Positions 25,548 through 33,778 of a DNA stretch of 64,000 nt are shown piece by piece. Under the pieces are notes generated by a model, which was not told the DNA's origin, made no database searches, and worked only from the letters and a program-made list of their open reading frames with translations. Within the stretch, counting starts at the first letter, position 1, and every line of letters begins with the position of its first letter. Both the position numbers and the translations under genes were made by a program. This stretch comes from SOJA01 sp964598485 (GTDB lineage: Archaea; Thermoproteota; Bathyarchaeia; Bathyarchaeales; Bathycorpusculaceae), in assembly GCA_964598485.1 (NCBI GenBank), contig CAZRCD010000005.1, positions 1 to 64,000 of the forward strand, read 5' to 3'.

Positions 25548-25664
25548 ATTTTCACCACCCTAATAATTACGTCCTAGTCTGTTTACACAATTAAGTTTTT
25601 TACATCCCCAAGAAGGACAAAACGATTTAAGATGAGGAAGCTTTTAGTACTTTTATGGTTGAAA

Positions 25665-26102
25665 ATGACTGAAGGAACAGGCTATGAGTTTCTGGAGCAT
25701 ATGGCAGATGCTTACGTTGCTGCTTACGGGAAAGACTTGGCTGAAGCCTTTGAAAGTGCAGCCACTGCAATGTTTGATGTTATGACTGAAGTTGAAAAGG
25801 TTAAAACAGAGGTTGAGGATTGTGTTGAAGTTGAGGCAGAAGATGAGTATGCCTTGCTTTATAGTTGGCTTGAGAATTTACTTGTAAAATCTGACATAAA
25901 CGAAATGCTTTATTCCAAGTTCAAAATTTTGAACATAAATAAAACTTCAGACGGCTTCAGACTTCAGGCGAAAATTTGGGGAGAAAAGTTTAATCCGAAA
26001 AAGCATCTCCAGAAGGTTGGTGTAAAAGCTGTTACATATCATCGTATGGAAATTCTGAAGCAACCAAATAAGGTAACGTTAAAGTTTATTCTCGACATAT
26101 AA
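25665..26102 (+). CDS. Archease, RtcB activator
   Basis: A 145-residue archease, the small protein that promotes guanylylation and turnover of RtcB RNA ligase in tRNA splicing. The family features are GYEFLEHMADAYVAAYGKDL, AFESAATAMFDVMTE, YALLYSWLENLLVKSDIN and VKAVTYHRMEI, with the acidic metal-binding residues present. ATG 25665 is preferred over the upstream frame, since homologues begin near here. A divergent RtcB-like gene follows convergently, and canonical rtcB lies at 30214. Confidence 0.92.
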   Translation: MTEGTGYEFLEHMADAYVAAYGKDLAEAFESAATAMFDVMTEVEKVKTEVEDCVEVEAEDEYALLYSWLENLLVKSDINEMLYSKFKILNINKTSDGFRLQAKIWGEKFNPKKHLQKVGVKAVTYHRMEILKQPNKVTLKFILDI

Positions 26103-26211
26103 ATGCTGTCCCTCTGCCAGAAAGGATACCATGTGTTACTTAAGGATATTAACAAGAATTAGCTTATCAATGCTCCCAAGGCTTCCGTCTCGATTGACAT
26201 AATTCATTTTA

Positions 26212-27411
26212 TCAAATTTTTATTATATATTGAGGAATTAATCTTCCCAGTATTTCTCCCAGATGAAGTTCAACGGTTCTCAACACCACATTTTTTCCCC
26301 TATAGCCAAATTCCATTTCTCGGACATCAGAGCAAATCTTATGTCCTACATCTGTTTGCATATCTAAAACAAAATATCTTTCATCATTAATTTCGATGAC
26401 CTCTCGCACGTTAAGAAAGTCATTAAAAGAATATCCTCCCCCATGTGGCAATATGTTCGCATTTCTTAATCGATCAATCACACCCAATTTTTCTGCTCGC
26501 TTGGCAAATCCTAGAACTTCGATAATTTCATCATTCAGATTATTAATACCCTTCATTAAAAAGGCAGGCAAGTCAGCTCTCAATGCTATTGGAAAAACAG
26601 AAGTATTTTGGTCTTTGATGTTTTGGCAACCTAAGAGAAGTTCATTGTAATTCAAAAGCCCCTGATGTGTAACATTACATATCTCCTGAAATTTTCCAAA
26701 TACCGCCTCTGCAACCATTTTTCTTTTTTCTTTTGCAAAAAAATCAGCATATTGGTAAAATTTGAAAAATTCTTCAGCATCAGAATCAACTAAAACATGC
26801 AGGTTTCCGAATTTTGTTTCAATAACCTTTGATCTCTCTTTAAGACTTTCGCTCTTATCAAAATAAAGTCCTAACCCTTTTCCAGTTTCCCCTCGTAGTT
26901 CTGGTACAGATCCATGTATAATAAACGCGTACTCTGTTAAATCTAACTCCAATGACTGGTTTACAACCTTAAAAAGGTCGATAAAATGATTCCCTTTACA
27001 AAAGTCCCAATCAATTTTAATATCATCGATATAAAAATCCTTCTTTACACTTTGAATCTGCTCGATTAATTCTTTGGGTTCTGTAAGTTCATCTAATCCT
27101 CCCACCAGCATACCACAAGCGTTAGGTTTAGTATCTAAAATAATCAATTTATCCGTTCCAGAACCCCAAATAAGTTTGCCTCCATAACCAAATCCTGCTT
27201 TCCACCGAGTTAGATTTCTCGTAATTGTTTCGTCAGGGGTTGAAACGAATGTTGCATTAGGGTCCAACCCAAATTTTTCTTGGACGATGTGGATCTTTGC
27301 CAAGCCATATTTCATGTTTTCACGGCATAAATAAGACGCACCATCACCTAACCCTGTTGAAAAGAAATGCCTAGCTGCCCTTTTCAGTAATTCTATTTTT
27401 GTGATTTCCAT
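26212..27411 (-). CDS. Divergent RtcB-like protein
   Basis: This 399-residue protein at first looks unknown, but its motifs align in order with RtcB RNA ligase: NACGMLVGG (RtcB INCGVRLL, metal Cys), CKGNHFIDLFKV (RtcB GSGNHFLEIQ, Asn-His), YAFIIHGSVPEL (RtcB GMIHCGSRG), YADFFAKEKRKMVAEAVF (RtcB YAFVNRQTIMHWVRQSF), CNVTHQGLLNY (RtcB DVAHNIAK) and ILPHGGGYSF (RtcB STAHGAGR, the guanylylated His). The metal-binding Asp of DINCG is not conserved (PNACG). So the active-site Cys, Asn and His residues seem kept in a strongly diverged paralogue. It lies between archease and canonical RtcB. Function is uncertain: a specialised RNA ligase or repair enzyme is likely. Confidence 0.7.
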   Translation of the reverse strand: MEITKIELLKRAARHFFSTGLGDGASYLCRENMKYGLAKIHIVQEKFGLDPNATFVSTPDETITRNLTRWKAGFGYGGKLIWGSGTDKLIILDTKPNACGMLVGGLDELTEPKELIEQIQSVKKDFYIDDIKIDWDFCKGNHFIDLFKVVNQSLELDLTEYAFIIHGSVPELRGETGKGLGLYFDKSESLKERSKVIETKFGNLHVLVDSDAEEFFKFYQYADFFAKEKRKMVAEAVFGKFQEICNVTHQGLLNYNELLLGCQNIKDQNTSVFPIALRADLPAFLMKGINNLNDEIIEVLGFAKRAEKLGVIDRLRNANILPHGGGYSFNDFLNVREVIEINDERYFVLDMQTDVGHKICSDVREMEFGYRGKNVVLRTVELHLGEILGRLIPQYIIKI

Positions 27412-27429
27412 TTCTTTAATCCCCTATGA

Positions 27430-27657
27430 TCACACACAAGTGTGTGCTAATGGTAGAATTCGAGCCTTACTAACTTCCCTGATTCCCTTCAAAACTATGG
27501 GTTGATTCATTTCAAGCAGTTTCAGAACTTTGAGTGCTTTGTCGAATCTCCAGAAAGTTTTGTTTGTTTGCCTACAGCCAACAATCCTTAAACAAGTAGG
27601 ATGGTAGGCTTCTATTACTATATTTTTTGAACCCTTGTACACTACGTAGTAGATCAT
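27430..27657 (-). CDS. Small hypothetical protein upstream of the RtcB-like gene
   Basis: A 75-residue basic protein (IYYVVYKGSKNIVIEAYHPT, then FWRFDKALKVLKLLEMNQP) with no recognised family. It ends 19 bases before the RtcB-like start on the same strand, so the two may be co-transcribed. Both of its ends are marked by palindromes with an AA centre, one just before its start and one across its stop. Whether it is translated is not certain. Confidence 0.4.
   Translation of the reverse strand: MIYYVVYKGSKNIVIEAYHPTCLRIVGCRQTNKTFWRFDKALKVLKLLEMNQPIVLKGIREVSKARILPLAHTCV
27431..27446. promoter_or_regulatory. Palindrome between small ORF and RtcB-like gene
   Basis: CACACAC-AA-GTGTGTG is a perfect 7-bp inverted repeat with a two-base centre. 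It lies 20 bases upstream of the RtcB-like start and over the stop of the small ORF. It could be an operator or an RNA hairpin. Confidence 0.4.
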
Positions 27658-27662
27658 GCAAT

Positions 27663-27682
27663 TCCAGCAATAAATTGCTGGA
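27663..27682. promoter_or_regulatory. Palindrome before the small ORF start
   Basis: TCCAGCAAT-AA-ATTGCTGGA is a perfect 9-bp inverted repeat with an AA centre. On the minus strand it ends five bases before the ATG of the 75-residue ORF. A hairpin here would cover the ribosome site; a dimeric repressor site is the other option. Confidence 0.4.
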
Positions 27683-28029
27683 GTATCTCACCATTAGATA
27701 AAGTTTGCTACGTTACCTCTCACGCGAATTGCTAAGTACAATATTATGCATCATCAGATAGACCCGTTACTTTCTGAATTCTAAACCATAATGATGTCCG
27801 TATATTTCACAAGTAATTTTTTCATCGTCAAATTTTAGTTCTCTTTTGGCGGATAGAGAAAGAAACGCGGTCTCTCTTAACCTAAGGCATCAAATTGTGA
27901 CCTTGCGGTCAAAAGATGCTCGCTTTGCCTTATTCTCTCGACAAAGTTCGTTTTTCGGTTCTGTTTTTCCGTTACGCAATTGTTATTTGGATACTGCAAA
28001 GCTACAGTCTCTCTGGAGGGATGAGAATC
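27683..28029. other. Spacer, no gene seen
   Basis: No credible gene on either strand. CTTGCGGTCAAAAG and nearby short inverted repeats are present. GGAGGG at 28015-28020 is the probable ribosome site of the next small ORF. Confidence 0.4.
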
Positions 28030-28161
28030 ATGTTCGTAGAACAAAAGCAGAGTGGTAGGCGACCTCCACATCATGTGAAACTCAATGAGGAGGTGATAAG
28101 AATGTCGAAGAAGAAGCGAGCCCCAAAGAAGAAGAAAGAAGAAAAGAAAGAAGAGTACTAG
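28030..28161 (+). CDS. Very small Lys-rich protein with strong ribosome sites
   Basis: The frame from ATG 28030 gives 43 residues (FVEQKQSGRRPPHHVKLNEE, then a tail of SKKKRAPKKKKEEKKEEY), with GGAGGG at 28015-28020. Inside the frame, AGGAGGTGAT at 28088-28097 is a perfect anti-16S match four bases before ATG 28102, so the 19-residue Lys/Glu tail alone could be the product. Which start is used cannot be decided. Function unknown; the tail is like disordered nucleic-acid-binding tails. Confidence 0.5.
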   Translation: MFVEQKQSGRRPPHHVKLNEEVIRMSKKKRAPKKKKEEKKEEY

Positions 28162-28240
28162 ACTAACTGGAGGGATTGACTGCTGCCGTATGATACCCTA
28201 ATTTTTATTTCAAATCTCCGCTTAAAGGATGTGATTGCAA

Positions 28241-28369
28241 ATGGCCAGGTGCCCTAACTGTGGAAAAGAAATCCAAACACCGAGTAAGGAGTGGAACTTG
28301 GGCAAAATTCATGTTAAGCAATACGAGTGCTGCGGAAAAAAATTCCGTGAATACGAAAAGAAAGTTTAG
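28241..28369 (+). CDS. 42-residue zinc-ribbon protein
   Basis: From ATG 28241, behind AGGATGTGAT, the frame reads ARCPNCGKEIQTPSKEW and then VKQYECCGKKFREYEKKV. CPNCGK and ECCGK give four cysteines for one zinc. Similar tiny zinc-ribbon proteins are common in TACK archaea; the role is unknown. It lies just after the Lys-rich small ORF on the same strand. Confidence 0.65.
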   Translation: MARCPNCGKEIQTPSKEWNLGKIHVKQYECCGKKFREYEKKV

Positions 28370-28619
28370 GACAGACATGCTAGTCGCTTGCTACACAATT
28401 CCCCCATTTTTCTATTTCTATTGTTTTCATCCGAATCCCAAATTCACAAGTTTAATTTCAACTCGGTTTGAAACTTAAGGGCATGGCAACCCTACCCCAA
28501 TTCCTATTTCTTTTTTAGAGTCCAAAAAAAGTTTAAGGTCGAACCACCAAAAATCGAGGGTTACGGAAGACACATCATTTTTTATTCTTGACACACACAG
28601 AAAGCCAGAATCCCCTTTT

Positions 28620-29090
28620 TTATCGAACCAGAACCATGATTTCCTTAATCAGTGTCTCTGGAATGAGATCCCTCCTCTTCCGCTTAGTCAATTTCACAAA
28701 GCCAAATCTGCTTAACACTTGTAAATCTTGGTAGATGTTTTTCACGTTTCGCCTCGTCTTTTTAGCCAAATCGTTTATTGATTCAACACGCATAATGGCA
28801 AGCTGATATAACAACTGTATCCTCTTAGGAGTTAACAAAGCAGCTTGCTCAGGTTTAAGGTCTTTGATCTCTTCAACAGCATAGTCGAGTTGTCCATCTT
28901 CAATGTAGCCTTTATAGCTTTCCAAAAGCTCAGCCCACTCAAAATAAGTCCCTGCAAACTTAGAATCAAGCTTATCCCCTAGGAAAAGCTCCTCAAACTT
29001 TTCAAAGCTCATACCAAATTCTTTCTCAAACTTTCGGATTTTCTTCATAACCTCTTCAAGAGCTAAGTCTCCCACAATTCTGAGAAGCAT
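28620..29090 (-). CDS. Winged-helix DNA-binding protein (HVO_A0114-like)
   Basis: A 156-residue protein. The C-terminal half holds a winged helix-turn-helix (AALLTPKRIQLLYQLAIMRV, ESINDLAKKTRRNVKNIYQD, LQVLSRFGFVKLTKRKRRDL) of the type in archaeal HVO_A0114-like regulators. The N-terminal half is helical and may dimerise. It is divergent from the MBL-fold gene and may regulate it. Confidence 0.75.
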   Translation of the reverse strand: MLLRIVGDLALEEVMKKIRKFEKEFGMSFEKFEELFLGDKLDSKFAGTYFEWAELLESYKGYIEDGQLDYAVEEIKDLKPEQAALLTPKRIQLLYQLAIMRVESINDLAKKTRRNVKNIYQDLQVLSRFGFVKLTKRKRRDLIPETLIKEIMVLVR

Positions 29091-29204
29091 AAGGTTTCAC
29101 AGTAAAAGGTGCTTTTAACCTGCTTAAAATTCTTGGCGATGAAAATGTTTAAAGCAGGTGATAACGACTTTAACATTCCACTTAAACGCAAGACGGTGCA
29201 AAGG

Positions 29205-30125
29205 ATGCACGTTACAAAAATCGGTGAGCACATCCATTTAATCGACCTTGAACTCGCTGGAATGGAGGATTTCATAGCTAGCTACGTTTTAAAGGGAAAG
29301 AATACGGTGATAGTTGAGACAGGTCCTGCGTCAACAGTGCAGAATCTGCTTTCTGGCTTGAAGGAGCTAGATGTTAAACCTGAGGAAGTGGCATATGTTG
29401 CTGTTTCACACATTCATCTTGACCATGCTGGAGCCGCTGGAACACTATTGAAGTATTTGCCGAAGGCTAAGCTTATTGTCCACCGTAGAGGGGTACCTCA
29501 TGTTGCGAATCCGGAAAAACTTTGGACTCAAGCAAGGGGAGTTCTTGGAAACATAGCTGAGATGTATGGCAAACCTGAACCCGTTCCAGAAGAAAGGATT
29601 ATTGCGGCAACTGATGGCATGGTCTTTGATGTTGGAAACGGTGTTAAGTTAAAGGTTGTTGAAACTCTTGGACATGCTTCGCATCACTTGAGCTATTACG
29701 AGGCATTAAGCCGAGGGATTTTTACGGGGGATGCTGCTGGCATTTATCTGAACAGATTTGACGTTGTTGTACCGACAACGCCTCCGCCCTTCCGTTTGGA
29801 CATCGCTCTAGCATCTTTGGAGAAGATGATCAACTTAAAACCCAGATTCTTGTATTACAGCCACTTTGGCAAAGCACAAAATGCTATAGAAAAACTTCAG
29901 GTCTATGTAACGCAGCTTAAACGTTGGGCAGAGATTGCAAAACAAGGGATAGAAAAGGGTGAGAACCTAGAGGCAATAAGTGGAAGGATATTAGAAAGCG
30001 ACATGGCTGTGCAAAAAGCTGCAGAACACATTAAAAACCACCCGATTCTCAGCGAAACTGTTCCGAATCAAAGCGTGAAAGGCGTTATTAAATTCGTCGA
30101 AAAATTTGGAAATGTTCAAGAGTGA
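29205..30125 (+). CDS. Metallo-beta-lactamase-fold hydrolase
   Basis: A protein of about 306 residues with an MBL fold: VIVETGPASTVQNLL, the metal motif VSHIHLDHAGAAGTLL (HxHxDH), ETLGHASHHLSYYEALSRG (His), IFTGDAAGIYL (Asp) and YYSHFGKA (His). ATG 29205, behind GGTGCAAAGG, is preferred; the frame extends upstream to a TTG. The C-terminal helical part (about 235-306) is that of glyoxalase II-like archaeal hydrolases. Substrate unknown. Confidence 0.85.
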   Translation: MHVTKIGEHIHLIDLELAGMEDFIASYVLKGKNTVIVETGPASTVQNLLSGLKELDVKPEEVAYVAVSHIHLDHAGAAGTLLKYLPKAKLIVHRRGVPHVANPEKLWTQARGVLGNIAEMYGKPEPVPEERIIAATDGMVFDVGNGVKLKVVETLGHASHHLSYYEALSRGIFTGDAAGIYLNRFDVVVPTTPPPFRLDIALASLEKMINLKPRFLYYSHFGKAQNAIEKLQVYVTQLKRWAEIAKQGIEKGENLEAISGRILESDMAVQKAAEHIKNHPILSETVPNQSVKGVIKFVEKFGNVQE

Positions 30126-30213
30126 TTTCTCTAAACAATAGCTGGTTTGTTTTGGTCTAGACGTTAAAATCGTTTATATTTCAAAACAACTCTCCTATTT
30201 GATAGGTGAAAAA

Positions 30214-31674
30214 ATGCGTGGAGACAAAGTTCCACTTGAAAAGATAGACGATTACACTTGGCGCATTCCAAAATATAAGTCTGGCATGAGAGTTCCCGGC
30301 GTGGTTTTTGCAGACAAAACCTTATTGGAAAAGATTCAGACGGACAGAACCCTTGAACAGTGTGTAAACGTGGCTCATTTACCAGGCATCTACAAATACG
30401 CTATAACTTTGCCTGACGGCCACGAAGGTTACGGTTTTCCAATAGGCGGCGTGGCAGCAACAGACTACGATGAGGGCGTAATTAGTCCAGGCGGGGTAGG
30501 CTATGACATAAACTGTGGAGTTCGCCTATTGACAACAAACCTCTCAGAACAAGACATCAGACCGAAACTCGCTGAATTGATAAACAGCATTTTCAATAAT
30601 GTTCCGTGCGGACTTGGAAGCCGACGAAAAGACTTCACAGTTTCAACGCATGACTTGGACAGATTACTCATGGATGGCGTCCAATGGGCTATTGACCAAG
30701 GATTAGGTTGGTCTGAAGACGCCAAACATCATGAGGAACAAGGATGCATGAAGAATGCAAATCCAGATAAAGTTTCGACAACAGCGAAAAACAGGGGACT
30801 GCGGCAAGTCGGCACTTTAGGTTCGGGAAACCATTTCCTTGAAATCCAAAAAGTAGACAAAATTTACGATGCTAAGACAGCTAAAACCCTTGGGATTGAA
30901 CATGAAGGACAAGTAACAGGAATGATCCATTGTGGCTCAAGAGGCTTTGGTCATCAAGTATGCTCAGACTATTTGAGAGTTATGGAAAGGGCTGTTCACA
31001 AATACAAGATTGTGTTGCCTGATAGAGAACTTGCGTGTGCACCTGGAAACAGCAAAGAAGCTGAAGATTATTATCAAGCAATGGCATGTGCTGTTAACTA
31101 TGCGTTTGTGAACCGTCAAACAATAATGCACTGGGTTAGACAAAGCTTCCGCCAAGTCTACAAGGTGGACCCAGAAAAATTTGGGCTAAATCTTGTGTAT
31201 GATGTTGCCCATAACATTGCGAAGATAGAGAACCACAAGGTCAATGGAGAGCATGAGAAAAAAGTTTGGGTGCACAGAAAAGGCGCAACGCGTGCCTTTC
31301 CACCTGGGCATCCAGATGTCCCAGCGGAGTACAGGACTGTGGGGCAGCCTGTGCTTATACCTGGAAGCATGGGGACTAGTTCGTGGCTTCTTGTTGGCAC
31401 GGAAAAAGCCATGCAGTTAACTTTTGGGTCTACTGCTCATGGAGCGGGAAGGATGATGAGTCGGCATGCTGCCAAGCAAAGATTTTGGGGTGGAGACGTG
31501 AAGAAAGCTCTGGAGCAACGTGGAATTCACGTTAGAGCTGCGAGTGCGGTTGTCTTAGCTGAGGAGGCAGACCCAGCTTACAAGAACGTGGATGTAGTTG
31601 TAGGTGTAAGTGATAGCCTGGGAATAGCGACAAAAGTTGCCAGATTCGTTCCTTTGGCGGTTGTGAAAGGCTGA
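30214..31674 (+). CDS. rtcB: tRNA-splicing ligase RtcB
   Basis: A 486-residue 3'-phosphate RNA ligase that joins tRNA exons using GTP and Mn2+. All signature parts are present: GGVGYDINCGVRLL (Asp and Cys ligands), LGSGNHFLEIQ (Asn, His), MIHCGSRGFGHQV (His), VYDVAHNIAKIENH (His), HRKGATRAFPPGH, PGSMGTSSWLLVG and STAHGAGRMMSR (guanylylated His). ATG 30214 has AGGTGA at ideal spacing. There is no intein. Its cofactor archease is at 25665. Confidence 0.97.
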   Translation: MRGDKVPLEKIDDYTWRIPKYKSGMRVPGVVFADKTLLEKIQTDRTLEQCVNVAHLPGIYKYAITLPDGHEGYGFPIGGVAATDYDEGVISPGGVGYDINCGVRLLTTNLSEQDIRPKLAELINSIFNNVPCGLGSRRKDFTVSTHDLDRLLMDGVQWAIDQGLGWSEDAKHHEEQGCMKNANPDKVSTTAKNRGLRQVGTLGSGNHFLEIQKVDKIYDAKTAKTLGIEHEGQVTGMIHCGSRGFGHQVCSDYLRVMERAVHKYKIVLPDRELACAPGNSKEAEDYYQAMACAVNYAFVNRQTIMHWVRQSFRQVYKVDPEKFGLNLVYDVAHNIAKIENHKVNGEHEKKVWVHRKGATRAFPPGHPDVPAEYRTVGQPVLIPGSMGTSSWLLVGTEKAMQLTFGSTAHGAGRMMSRHAAKQRFWGGDVKKALEQRGIHVRAASAVVLAEEADPAYKNVDVVVGVSDSLGIATKVARFVPLAVVKG

Positions 31675-31681
31675 ATTCACC

Positions 31682-32041
31682 TCATTCTCTTTTCTTGGTT
31701 TTTCTTGTAAGTTTCAATTCTTCCGTGCTTTGCGCCTTTTGCAGTTCCTTCATGTACCAAGATCTCTGCCTTGCATAGTGAATGCTTAAGGCTATTCCTA
31801 AGCAAATTAGTACAAGCCCTACGGTTGTTAGAGACAACCCTAAAAGACTATATGCGTGGGGTGTTAAGTGATAGGGAATTATTAAAAACCATTCTGGATT
31901 TTCAACGGTTATTACGGTTTCAAGTAAGCCTCCTACAAGAAATATGGAGCCAATTACGATCAGAAAATACCCAACTGTTTCATTATGCCTTGATTCTTCC
32001 GCTTTTTCATGTAAGTACTCGCTAAAAAACATTAGATTCAC
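31682..32041 (-). CDS. Two-helix membrane protein
   Basis: A 119-residue protein with two hydrophobic segments (TVGYFLIVIGSIFLVGGLLE and YSLLGLSLTTVGLVLICLGI) and a basic C-terminal tail. FSEYLHEKAEESRHNETVGY and the tail YMKELQKAQSTEELKL recur in a broken paralogue at 34537-34947. No named family. Confidence 0.65.
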   Translation of the reverse strand: MNLMFFSEYLHEKAEESRHNETVGYFLIVIGSIFLVGGLLETVITVENPEWFLIIPYHLTPHAYSLLGLSLTTVGLVLICLGIALSIHYARQRSWYMKELQKAQSTEELKLTRKTKKRE

Positions 32042-32180
32042 GATTTGATAAGGTGAAAGTTATGTATAAATGTTATCGCAGATTTTGAATATCCGCTGCA
32101 ATTTCTGAATTATGAAACGACATTTATATCAAGGGCTGAACAATAATTCAGTGAATTCCATGCATTTGCCAGTGGTTTAA

Positions 32181-32849
32181 ATGACGTTCAAAGATGAATG
32201 CGGGATATGCGGTAGGGTTTTTCCGAACAGTTATCTCAGGCGATGTCAGAGGTGTGGACGCTTGTTCTGCAGAGACTGCATGGTGCCAGATGTTTCAACA
32301 GGTGATCCTACAAAAATGCTTTGCCTAAACTGTGCAAGAAGAGTTGTTTCACGCCGTTCCATTGGCAAACATGAGGCGCTTAAACGCTACTTACAGTACA
32401 GAGCTGCCTTCACAAACGTCGTCAAGCTTTCTTTTGCCAAGATGGACGGGGTAATGGGTGACAACTTACCTATGAGTGCCTTTCGTAACGAAAAGTGGTG
32501 GAGTAATTCACAGAGTAGTATCCATGCTAAGGCTTGGTTGGATGCGGGATGGAAAATGCAAGAGGTGAACTTGGAGGAAGGATACGTTGTTTTTCAAAAA
32601 GTGAAGCGTTTGCAAACTAAAAGTCGTGGAAGGAAAAGGTCAAGAGAGAAAGTTAAAAAGCCATTTACGCCAGCGCCTTACCGTGCTCCAAGAAGTAGGA
32701 AGCCGTCAAAGACTAAAGTAGCAAAGATTTATGCTAGATTCAAGAACTTAGAACGAAAAAGAGCATCCATGCCCAAATATCGAGGTAGTTTTAAGCCGAA
32801 GTCAGCGTATGAGAAAAGGTTGTATAAGCCGGAAGAAAAACCGAAGTAG
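32181..32849 (+). CDS. Treble-clef zinc protein with DUF7662-like domain
   Basis: A 222-residue protein. The N-terminus has eight cysteines in a FYVE/B-box-like layout (CGICGRVFPNSYLRRCQRCG, LFCRDCMV, LCLNCARR). Residues about 65-145 resemble the DUF7662 domain: FAKMDGVMGDNLPMSAFRNE, KWWSNSQSSIHAKAWLDAGW, then MQEVNLEEGYVVFQKV. The C-terminus is very basic and probably disordered. A nucleic-acid-binding role is likely. ATG 32181 is the start, and tRNA-Gly follows. Confidence 0.7.
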   Translation: MTFKDECGICGRVFPNSYLRRCQRCGRLFCRDCMVPDVSTGDPTKMLCLNCARRVVSRRSIGKHEALKRYLQYRAAFTNVVKLSFAKMDGVMGDNLPMSAFRNEKWWSNSQSSIHAKAWLDAGWKMQEVNLEEGYVVFQKVKRLQTKSRGRKRSREKVKKPFTPAPYRAPRSRKPSKTKVAKIYARFKNLERKRASMPKYRGSFKPKSAYEKRLYKPEEKPK

Positions 32850-32897
32850 CTGAAAACAAATTTTATGTAGCTCATTCTAATAGATAGCTTGTGAAGG

Positions 32898-32976
32898 GCG
32901 GTCGTCGTCTAGTCTGGTTTAGGACTCAGGCCTTCCAAGTCTGCAATCCCGGGTTCAAATCCCGGCGGCCGCACCA
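32898..32976 (+). tRNA. tRNA-Gly (anticodon TCC) with encoded CCA
   Basis: The acceptor GCGGTCG pairs with CGGCCGC (32966-32972), then discriminator A and an encoded CCA (32974-32976). The anticodon arm CAGGC-CTTCCAA-GTCTG gives TCC. The T arm is CCGGG-TTCAAAT-CCCGG. Unlike tRNA-Ala in this window, CCA is genomic. Confidence 0.95.
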
Positions 32977-33018
32977 TGAGCAAAATAAGACTTCGGCAGA
33001 AGCTAAAATCTCTACCCC

Positions 33019-33768
33019 TTATAGTTTTCTGTTAATGAGTGAAGTTTTCGAAAGTTCACAAAAGTCTTTTAAAATCATGTCTGGCTTCTGTTGGCTTTCA
33101 CTTAAATGTTTCACTGAATAAAACTGTGAGGAGACGAAGATTGTTTTCATATCTGTGGCTTCTGCTCCTTTTATGTCTTCTAGGGGGCTGTCTCCAACAT
33201 ATACGGTTTCGTGAGCTGAGACTCTGAGTCTTTTCAGGGCTTCGTTGAAGATTTTTGGGTGAGGTTTGCGCCAGCCAACTTCGTGTGAAACTAGAATGGC
33301 GTTGAAAAACTGGTTTATGTTTAGTTTTCTGAGCCCCGCGTGGATTACTGGTGCGTATGTGAAGTTTGAAACTAAGCCCAGCTTGTAGTTTCTTGAAAGT
33401 TTCTTCAGTATGTTCTTTGCACATGATCTAAGCTCAAGAGAATTTAAGTAGTCTTCAAAAGAGATGTTGATGGCTGTTTTTACTTGAGGGTCGTCTGGTG
33501 TTGTTTCATAGCCTAGGTTGTTGAGGGCTTCTGAGATCCAAACAGCGTTGGTGACCTCAACTAGTTTTTCGTAACGGATAATACGGTATTTTTCGTGAGC
33601 TTGAACATATGCTTCTAAAAAACTTTTGGCGTCAACCTTGAAACCTGCATTCACAACGGCGTTGTACAACTTCATCTTTGATGTCGTCCTTGAGGCTTCC
33701 AAACTGTAGCCTCTAAGGTTTGTTAACGTGCCGATGAAGTCGAATATCACTGCTTTAATGGGTGACAA
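33019..33768 (-). CDS. HAD-family hydrolase
   Basis: A 249-residue haloacid dehalogenase-like hydrolase. Motif I is VIFDFIGTLTN, where the usual second Asp is Ile, so the acid-base step may differ from typical phosphatases. Motif II is LGLVSNFTYAP, motif III KPHPKIF and motif IV VYVGDSPLEDIKGAEA. An alpha-helical cap is inserted after motif I. The start is TTG 33768 behind AGGACTTG. Substrate unknown. It closely follows the HExxH gene on the same strand. Confidence 0.85.
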   Translation of the reverse strand: MSPIKAVIFDFIGTLTNLRGYSLEASRTTSKMKLYNAVVNAGFKVDAKSFLEAYVQAHEKYRIIRYEKLVEVTNAVWISEALNNLGYETTPDDPQVKTAINISFEDYLNSLELRSCAKNILKKLSRNYKLGLVSNFTYAPVIHAGLRKLNINQFFNAILVSHEVGWRKPHPKIFNEALKRLRVSAHETVYVGDSPLEDIKGAEATDMKTIFVSSQFYSVKHLSESQQKPDMILKDFCELSKTSLINRKL

Positions 33769-33778
33769 GGCAAGTCCT

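Noticed and set aside
30214..31674. Intein or intron in rtcB.
   Set aside because: All RtcB motifs are at normal spacing and total length is normal.
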